From the NCBI RefSeq assembly GCF_002174455.2, contig NZ_CP147246.1:1267501-1331500 (forward strand): 64,000 nucleotides of DNA, read 5' to 3'. Positions 58,619 to 64,000 of this stretch are shown in pieces (position 1 is the stretch's first letter; every line of letters begins with the position of its first letter). The stretch is from Enterococcus sp. 9D6_DIV0238. GTDB lineage: Bacteria > Bacillota > Bacilli > Lactobacillales > Enterococcaceae. Below the pieces are notes generated by a model. The model was not told the DNA's origin and ran no database searches. It saw only the letters and a program-made list of their open reading frames with translations. The position numbers were made by a program, and so were the translations under genes.

Positions 58619-59671
58619 CTACTCTTTCATCTTAGGATCGAAGGCATCACGTAGACCATCAGCTAGTAAGTTGAAACAAATCATTACTATCGATAGTGTT
58701 ACGGCAGGAATCCACATTAAATATGGAAGGAAACGGAACGTTTTATATCCTTCATTCAACAAGGTTCCAAGAGAAGCGGTCGGCGGTCTTAATCCTAAAC
58801 CGATGAAACTTAGAAACGCTTCGAAGAAAATTGCCGACGGGATACTGAACATCATTTGGACGATGATCACGCTAGAAATATTCGGCAAAATATGTTTTAC
58901 GGCAATCTTCAAACGAGATTCACCTAATGTTTGAGCGGCTAGTACAAATTCTTGGTCTTTCAGCTTCAAGGTCTGTGCCCGAACGATTCTGGCCATTGAA
59001 ATCCAGTTAGTGATAACCATCGCCAAAACGATCGATAAGATACCTGGATCAAACACTGTCAGCATCAAGATCATTACAACTAAGTTAGGGATTCCTGAAA
59101 GAACTTCAAGAATACGCTGCATCACTGTATCGACACGTCCGCCTAATAATCCTGAAATCAAACCATACGTAACACCGATCGTGATATCAAGTAAAGCAGC
59201 AATAAAAGCGATCAATAACGAGATACGTGTTCCCATGAACAAACGGCTTAACACATCACGTCCTAATCCATCTGTTCCTAAATAGAAGTTCACATTATCT
59301 GGAACATTAGCTTGTGCATACTTATCAACCACTTGTCCAGCTACTGTAGCTGTCCCATTGAAGCCGTTGATGCTATCTAAAAATGGAATGCGTGGCGGTA
59401 AATTGATATATGCAACGTTTTGTTGAGTTGGATCATGTGGTGAAACCCAAATCGTAATAATTGAGATAAAGATAATGATCCCTAAAAAGATCAAGGAAAC
59501 AACAGCAGCTTTATTCTTTTTCAAACGACGCCAAGAATCTTGCAAAAAGCTTAGTGACGGTGTTGCGATTCGTTCCCGCTCTTTTGTTGTTGAAGTATCT
59601 AAAGGCTGGAATTCACCAGCAGGAATATTTTTGATTTTATCTGGTACATTGTTTAAATCAACTGTTTGCAT
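58619..59671 (-). CDS. oppC: Oligopeptide ABC transporter permease OppC
   Basis: A 350-residue permease with a long cytoplasmic N-terminus (about 50 residues), six helices and the inner-membrane EAA loop (SRLKIAVKHILPN, with the following Gly-rich part). The first helix is VVSLIFLGIIIFISIITIWV. It forms a heterodimer with OppB. The start overlaps the oppB stop (TAATG). Confidence 0.96.
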   Translation of the reverse strand: MQTVDLNNVPDKIKNIPAGEFQPLDTSTTKERERIATPSLSFLQDSWRRLKKNKAAVVSLIFLGIIIFISIITIWVSPHDPTQQNVAYINLPPRIPFLDSINGFNGTATVAGQVVDKYAQANVPDNVNFYLGTDGLGRDVLSRLFMGTRISLLIAFIAALLDITIGVTYGLISGLLGGRVDTVMQRILEVLSGIPNLVVMILMLTVFDPGILSIVLAMVITNWISMARIVRAQTLKLKDQEFVLAAQTLGESRLKIAVKHILPNISSVIIVQMMFSIPSAIFFEAFLSFIGLGLRPPTASLGTLLNEGYKTFRFLPYLMWIPAVTLSIVMICFNLLADGLRDAFDPKMKE

Positions 59672-60612
59672 TAGCCACGGTCACCTCCTGAAACACGAAT
59701 TCTTGGATCGATCAATCCATAAAGTAAGTCTACGACTAAAATAACAAATACTAGTAAAGCAGAATATAAAATCGTTACAGCCATGATCGTTGGATAATCA
59801 TTGGTCATGATCGATTTTACAAACTGTTCCCCGATACCAGGGATCGCGAAGATATTTTCAACAACTAGAGACCCTGTCATCAAACCGACAGCTAAAGGTC
59901 CTAATAATGTGATCAATGGAATCAAACTATTTCTAAGTCCATGTCTAACAGCAACTTGCCAACGGCTCAAGCCTTTAGCACGTGCTAATTCTACATAATC
60001 ACTATGTAATACCTCGACCATTTCCGTTCGAATAAACCTGGCGGAATCTGCCATTGGACTCATAGCTAGTGCAATAGTTGGAAGAATCGTGTAAGCAAAA
60101 CCATTCCACATTGCAATTGGCAACACTTTTAATTTCATTGCAAATACATACTGTAACAATACGGCAAAGACGAAGTTAGGAATCGAACGTCCTAAAATAG
60201 CCATTAACGTTGCCAGTGTATCCACCCAAGTATTTTGGCGCATCGCAGCAATGATCCCTAAAAGAATCCCTACTAATGTACCGAAAATAATCGCTTGTCC
60301 ACCTAATTGGACGGATGGTCCGATACGGCCTGCTAAAAGTTTTGCTACTGGTTGGTTTTTGAATTGGAATGAGATCCCAAAATCACCGACTAGCAGATTT
60401 TTTAAATAAATTCCATATTGAACGATGACTGGTTTATCTAAGCCAGATTGTTTATTCAACATAGCAATTGTTTCTGGACTAAGTTTTTCTTGGTTGGTAT
60501 AAGGAGTACCTGGTAATAATTGCATCAAGAAAAATGTAATAGTCGCGATCAACCACAATGTGATGATCATAAAAAAGACCCGTTTAAGAAAATATTTTCC
60601 AAAACTGTTCAA
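59671..60612 (-). CDS. oppB: Oligopeptide ABC transporter permease OppB
   Basis: A 313-residue permease. TTG 60612 is taken as the start, because GGAGGTG lies six bases upstream and the protein then begins with the family's LNSFGKYFLKRVFFMI; a longer frame to 60741 runs into the region opposite another gene. The EAA motif is AVRHGLRNSLIPLIT. The promoter for oppBCDF must lie within the short divergent interval 60613-60694. Confidence 0.94.
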   Translation of the reverse strand: MNSFGKYFLKRVFFMIITLWLIATITFFLMQLLPGTPYTNQEKLSPETIAMLNKQSGLDKPVIVQYGIYLKNLLVGDFGISFQFKNQPVAKLLAGRIGPSVQLGGQAIIFGTLVGILLGIIAAMRQNTWVDTLATLMAILGRSIPNFVFAVLLQYVFAMKLKVLPIAMWNGFAYTILPTIALAMSPMADSARFIRTEMVEVLHSDYVELARAKGLSRWQVAVRHGLRNSLIPLITLLGPLAVGLMTGSLVVENIFAIPGIGEQFVKSIMTNDYPTIMAVTILYSALLVFVILVVDLLYGLIDPRIRVSGGDRG

Positions 60613-60694
60613 GAATGACACCTCCGAGATTATTTTGACTTCATCAGCTTTTTTCGATAAAGTAAGGATAGAAAATTTAGATAAGGATGAGCAC

Positions 60695-61042
60695 ATGAAT
60701 AAACTAAAATGGCCTCTCATAACTTCAGCGGTCTCAAGCATCGGTATTTTTACTTACCTATTAATAAAACAGTCATTGACTATCCGTTCCATATCAGATA
60801 CCTTTTTCATCGTTTCTTTATTCTTTTTAATTATCGGATTGGCCCTTTGGGTCATGTCCTCAGAATTTTTTGATAATTTCCAACGTTTTATGAAAATGCA
60901 TTTTCGTTTTAAAAAGAAAAATGAACCGAAAGAATTTATCCCACTTTCAGAAATCGGTAAAGCACATCAGCTTTACTGGCTTGAAACAGGCGGTATCTTA
61001 CTGATCGTCTCTATTGTTTCTTTATTATTTTACTTTTTATAG
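60695..61042 (+). CDS. DUF3899 family membrane protein
   Basis: A 115-residue protein with three membrane helices (LITSAVSSIGIFTYLLI, TFFIVSLFFLIIGLALWVM and GGILLIVSIVSLLFYFL) and a charged loop (RFKKKNEPKEF). I assign it to DUF3899 from memory. It lies on the opposite strand inside the opp locus, between oppA and oppB, and starts 83 bases from oppB. AAGGATG precedes the ATG. Function unknown. Confidence 0.72.
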   Translation: MNKLKWPLITSAVSSIGIFTYLLIKQSLTIRSISDTFFIVSLFFLIIGLALWVMSSEFFDNFQRFMKMHFRFKKKNEPKEFIPLSEIGKAHQLYWLETGGILLIVSIVSLLFYFL

Positions 61043-61049
61043 ACAAAGA

Positions 61050-61100
61050 TAGCAAGAGTGAGGAAAATAATTTCCATTGATTCTTGCTCCTTGCTTTTAA
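61050..61100 (+). terminator. Likely terminator of the DUF3899 gene
   Basis: GCAAGA and GGAAA on the left pair with TTTCC and TCTTGC on the right; the T tract after it (CCTTGCTTTT) is weak. Confidence 0.5.
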
Positions 61101-61147
61101 ATCAAGCTTCTATCGTAACAGGAACTCGATTTCATTAAAAACAAGCC

Positions 61148-61273
61148 GAGATTCACGAAAATTACAAGAACAGCTGCTAAAGGAACAGTCATGCTCGCGC
61201 AAAGAGTATTCGCACGAGCAATCACATCTGTTACTTTCAGCCTCAATGTTTCTTGTCAATTTTCGTGAATCTC
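61148..61273. repeat. Long rod-like hairpin in the oppA downstream region
   Basis: GAGATTCACGAAAATT (61148-61163) is the exact complement of 61258-61273. Going inwards, ACAAGAA pairs with TTCTTGT, GCTG-AAAG-AACAG with CTGTT-CTTT-CAGC, and TGCTCG with CGAGCA around the tip. Nearly all 126 bases can form one rod with few interruptions. On the minus strand it is followed by TTGTTTTTAA. It may act as a bidirectional terminator or mRNA 3' shield for oppA; no family is recognised. Confidence 0.7.
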
Positions 61274-61278
61274 TTCTT

Positions 61279-61320
61279 ATTACAATTGGAGGCAGGCATT
61301 CAGTCCTGCCTCCATTTTTT
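61279..61320 (+). terminator. Terminator-like hairpin next to the oppA end
   Basis: GGAGGCAGG pairs with CCTGCCTCC, followed by ATTTTTTG on the plus strand. On the minus strand it lies 30 bases after the oppA stop but has no T run there. Confidence 0.65.
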
Positions 61321-61348
61321 GACAAACTCAGCTCAAATGTTTTCAGAC

Positions 61349-63022
61349 TTATTCTGAAATGTATGTCCATTTGAAATCATATTGCGCACCAGCTGGGTGG
61401 AAGCCAACATCTTTGACTTTTTCAGCACGTAGATGTGCTTCTGCTTTTTGGTAAAGCGGAATGACACCCATGTCGCCCATGATTGTTTTCTCTGCGTTGA
61501 CCATGTCATCCCAACGTTTTTCAGGATCATTTGCATTGGTTGTTGCAGCAGATTTCACTAATTTATCATATTCAGGGTTGCTATAACGTCCACGGTTATA
61601 TGGTACGCCTGTTTGGAATAGATCTAAGAAACTACTTGGATCTACATAGTCAGCTCCCCATCCACCGATAACAGCTTTAAAGTCTCCTTTGTTTGAACGA
61701 TCCAAACGTACAGAGAATGGCACCGGACTAACAGTGACTTTCACGCCATCAAGTGCTTCTTCGATCGCACCTTGTACATATTCAACTGTTTTCTTAGATG
61801 AGTCAGCATCAGAAGATAAGATGTCCATTTCCAATGAATCGATCTTCAATTCTTTCTTCGCTTTTTCCCAATATTCTTTTGCTTTTGCTTTATCGTATTC
61901 GATCTTATCGCCTGCAGCCGCTGTAAAGTCTTCTTTTCCATCAGGATCTTTAGACATATCTGCTGGAACAAGTCCTTTAGGTTCAACTGAGCCATCACCT
62001 AAGATATTTTCTACTAATGATTTACGGTCGATTGAATAAGAAATTGCTTTTCTTAAGTTTTCGTTTCTATATGGTGAATTTTCATCGATTTGATTCAATT
62101 CCATATATTGTGTTGATGCTTCTTTTTGAATAACTAATGCTGGATCGTTAGCTGCTTGTTGTGCAAGCTCACCAGTCAAGATAACATCGTCTGCTTGACC
62201 GTCTTGGAATAAGTTATAAGAAGTTGGTGCTTCTTTTACAACATTTGTTTTCACTTCGTCTAGCTTCACAGTGTCAGCATCCCAGTAATCTTTGTTTTTC
62301 TTGTAAGACCATTCAGTATCAGTACCTGGTCCGTCAAAGTCAGCTAAAACAAATGGTCCGTTATAAACAGCATTGTCGCTATTTGCAGCGTATTCTTTAC
62401 CATATTTTTCCACAATATCTTTTCTTTGCGGGAAGAATGAAGGGAATGCTAATAGATAATCAAAGTATGGTGTTGCTTTTTCTAAAGTAACTTCTAATTC
62501 GTAGTCACCTACTGCTTTGATTCCTAGCTCACCTTTGTCTTTTTTACCTGCTGCGATATCTGCTCCGTTTTTAACAGACTCGAACAAGTAAGCATATTCT
62601 GAAGCCGTTGCTGGATCAACTGTACGTTGCCATCCATAAACATAGTCTTCTGCTTTTACAGGTTGACCGTCAGACCATTTCGCATCTTCGTTCAACTTGA
62701 TTTTGTAAGTAACCCCATCTTCACTGACTTCAGCTTTTTCAGCCGCACCAGCTGGTTGTGGATTATTATCTAAATCCAAACGATAAATTCCTTCATACAC
62801 ATTATTTAATGCTGTAAAACTGATCGTATCTGTTGCTAGTGATAAGTCAGCACTTGGCATTTCTTGTAAAACGTTCACTCGGAATACTTGCTCTCCACTT
62901 GGTTTTCCACCAGTTGATGCAGCACTGCCTGAGTCGTCTGTTTTTCCACCATTGCCGCACGCAGCAAGTGATAAACTAAATAAAGTGATGAATCCAAAAG
63001 CAAATGACTTCTTTAACTTCAT
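61349..63022 (-). CDS. oppA: Oligopeptide-binding lipoprotein OppA
   Basis: A 557-residue substrate-binding protein. The signal peptide ends in the lipobox LAAC with Cys22. Characteristic SBP family 5 segments are YKIKLNEDAKWSDGQPV, NENLRKAISYSIDR-like ENLRKAISYSIDRKSLVENIL, and VIGGWGADYVDPSSFLDLF. It captures extracellular peptides, and in enterococci Opp-type uptake also brings in signalling peptides. It is separated from oppBCDF by a gene on the other strand, so it has its own transcript. Its promoter region contains the predicted target of the TldR guide RNA. Confidence 0.96.
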   Translation of the reverse strand: MKLKKSFAFGFITLFSLSLAACGNGGKTDDSGSAASTGGKPSGEQVFRVNVLQEMPSADLSLATDTISFTALNNVYEGIYRLDLDNNPQPAGAAEKAEVSEDGVTYKIKLNEDAKWSDGQPVKAEDYVYGWQRTVDPATASEYAYLFESVKNGADIAAGKKDKGELGIKAVGDYELEVTLEKATPYFDYLLAFPSFFPQRKDIVEKYGKEYAANSDNAVYNGPFVLADFDGPGTDTEWSYKKNKDYWDADTVKLDEVKTNVVKEAPTSYNLFQDGQADDVILTGELAQQAANDPALVIQKEASTQYMELNQIDENSPYRNENLRKAISYSIDRKSLVENILGDGSVEPKGLVPADMSKDPDGKEDFTAAAGDKIEYDKAKAKEYWEKAKKELKIDSLEMDILSSDADSSKKTVEYVQGAIEEALDGVKVTVSPVPFSVRLDRSNKGDFKAVIGGWGADYVDPSSFLDLFQTGVPYNRGRYSNPEYDKLVKSAATTNANDPEKRWDDMVNAEKTIMGDMGVIPLYQKAEAHLRAEKVKDVGFHPAGAQYDFKWTYISE

Positions 63023-63070
63023 TCTTATTTCCTCCCTAGAAACCCTAAAGTATTTTCTGAAAAATCAGAA

Positions 63071-63088
63071 TTTAATAATTATTTATTG
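63071..63088 (+). promoter_or_regulatory. Predicted TldR target site with TTTAA motif upstream of oppA
   Basis: TTTAA (63071-63075) is followed by TAATTATTTATTG (63076-63088). Bases 1-8 match the first eight bases of the predicted guide at 54812-54805 exactly; positions 9-10 differ and 11-13 match again. The site lies between the oppA promoter and the oppA start, so bound protein would block elongation or start-site access. Confidence 0.6.
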
Positions 63089-63100
63089 TATCTGAGGTAT

Positions 63101-63129
63101 AGTTTACAATTTTTAAATTAAAAAATCAA
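63101..63129 (-). promoter_or_regulatory. Predicted oppA promoter
   Basis: On the minus strand TTGATT (63124-63129), a 17-bp spacer and TAAACT (63101-63106) lie about 80 bases before the oppA start. An alternative with TTGTAA, 17 bp and ATAAAT would place its -10 on the guide target itself. Both are moderate matches. Confidence 0.5.
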
Positions 63130-63320
63130 GAAAAATCTTATCTTCTCCTCATATTCGCATCATCAAATTATATTTACATTAGAAGAATAATCTTAGAAAT
63201 AAAATGAAAAAGCAATTGTCTTCTACTTAAATAGTGTGTTAGATTAATAGAGAGGATATATTTTTTTCAGGACTTTAAAGATCTGAAAAATGATTATCTT
63301 AAAAGTATAGGAGGAATTAG

Positions 63321-64000
63321 ATGGAGAGTTCATCTTTTTTTAAGGAGTTATTAGTAATTCACAAACCACAAAAAGCGCCCTTCCGCCTAGTTGGGGCTGG
63401 AATTTGTATGGCGATCCCATTATTTATTGGTTATTTCTCAAATAATTTATTGATCGGCAGTTTTGGTTCTCTAGGTATCTTTACTTTTCTTTATTATCAA
63501 ACATTGCCTCTCAAGGATTTAATGATTCGTTTAAGTTCTGTAGGTAGTTTTTTACTTTTAGGAAATCTACTAGGAATGCTCAGTACACATATTCCCTGGG
63601 TCATTCCAATCACGATTGCATCGATTGCTTTTTTAGCTAGGATCATTTTTAGGTTGTATGCTATTGCCAAGCCAGGGGCTTTTTTTATTGTCATGGTTAC
63701 TGCAATGGGCAGCGGAACAAAAATTCCGCTTGATAGGATACCGATCATGATGAGTTACGTGTTCTTGGGCGTGATGACTTCTTTGATAATCGCAGTTATC
63801 CTTTATTTTGTTGAAGGTCCTGTTGAAGCGGAGCCTGTAGAGAAGAAGATTTCTTTACAAGAACGGTTGTACACTGATCCTGCTGCGCTTTTAGATGCCT
63901 TGCATTATGCTGCAATTTTATTTTTAGCTACTTATATCAGTCAGTCCTTACAGCTGACCAATGCATACTGGATGATCGTTTCCTGTGCAGCTGTTTTACA
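63321..64000 (+). CDS. FUSC family membrane protein (3' truncated by window end)
   Basis: The frame opens at ATG 63321 (AGGAGG eight bases upstream) and runs in phase to the end of the window, 226 residues. It has about six hydrophobic segments in two sets, an N-terminal AGICMAIPLFIGYFSNNLLIGSFGSLGIF and a second start ALHYAAILFLATYISQSLQLTNAYWMIVS; the layout fits the fusaric-acid-resistance/aromatic acid exporter (FUSC) family. It is transcribed away from oppA. The function is a likely exporter or envelope protein; the C-terminal half is not visible. Confidence 0.75.
   Translation, partial: MESSSFFKELLVIHKPQKAPFRLVGAGICMAIPLFIGYFSNNLLIGSFGSLGIFTFLYYQTLPLKDLMIRLSSVGSFLLLGNLLGMLSTHIPWVIPITIASIAFLARIIFRLYAIAKPGAFFIVMVTAMGSGTKIPLDRIPIMMSYVFLGVMTSLIIAVILYFVEGPVEAEPVEKKISLQERLYTDPAALLDALHYAAILFLATYISQSLQLTNAYWMIVSCAAVL

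Noticed and set aside
61084..61374. Open frames on both strands across the long hairpin downstream of oppA
   Set aside because: They arise from the palindrome and lack ribosome sites; base pairing explains the region better.
63082..63098. A 7-base AGATACA match between the guide RNA region (about 54870) and the oppA promoter
   Set aside because: It lies inside a paired scaffold arm and has no TTTAA next to the target; the match after the scaffold end is longer and better placed.

Overview
The window looks like a chromosomal segment of a low-GC Gram-positive coccus, most likely an Enterococcus close to the E. faecalis lineage. Supporting points are the strong AGGAGG-type ribosome sites, CcpA-like cre boxes, ECF vitamin transporters, SapRS-like regulators, and a gene order (opp operon, infC-rpmI-rplT, two-component pair, metG, tatD-rnmV-rsmA) that I recall from E. 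faecalis. No tRNA, rRNA, CRISPR array or intact insertion sequence was seen. Both ends cut through genes: a heterodimeric ABC exporter half at the left and a FUSC-family membrane protein at the right.

Bases 1-8.8 kb: the ABC exporter pair, a folate ECF component behind a THF-type riboswitch, methylglyoxal synthase, an MsmK-like sugar ATPase with a cre box in its promoter, a niacin-type ECF component with twin palindromic operators, formate-THF ligase and an M20 amidohydrolase. 9-14.9 kb: a complete glycine cleavage operon (gcvT-gcvH-gcvPA-gcvPB-lpd) behind a tandem glycine riboswitch and terminator. With folate uptake and fhs this forms a one-carbon metabolism neighbourhood. 15-19.7 kb: a choloylglycine-hydrolase-family enzyme and an MFS transporter, then the rRNA maturation genes rsmA, rnmV and tatD. 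19.8-34.4 kb: HelD, small conserved proteins, metG, malic enzyme and fumarase, an amino acid permease, GlcU, a SapRS-like two-component pair and a lipoprotein. 34.5-38.7 kb is an AT-rich accessory stretch (CPBP protease, DapA-like aldolase, RidA, DUF1266). 38.9-44.5 kb is one module: a histidine kinase and response regulator with a YknXYZ/MacB-type efflux system and a small lipoprotein. 44.7-52 kb holds a double EIIB-like protein, a gene-free 0.9 kb region with two divergent small-RNA candidates, a LysR/YeiH pair, PsiE, TraX, a second CPBP protein and a secreted ChW-repeat protein. 52.1-54.6 kb: infC-rpmI-rplT with a long leader, and a HAD phosphatase.

The most striking system is at 54.7-63.1 kb. 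Downstream of the oligopeptide transporter operon (oppA, then oppB-C-D-F) lies a TnpB homologue whose RuvC nuclease site is broken: the first Asp is Thr, the third Asp is displaced, and half of the zinc ribbon is gone. Its 3' end runs into a multi-hairpin guide-RNA-like scaffold ending in a hairpin plus GTTCAC, a putative guide, and a strong terminator. The predicted guide begins TAATTATT. Exactly this 8-mer, preceded by TTTAA, occurs just downstream of the predicted oppA promoter. I read this as an RNA-guided, nuclease-dead repressor (TldR) controlling oppA. Between oppF and tldR sit four tandem ~120-bp units whose nested hairpins keep pairing through compensatory changes. I cannot explain these, and they may be a new structured RNA element.
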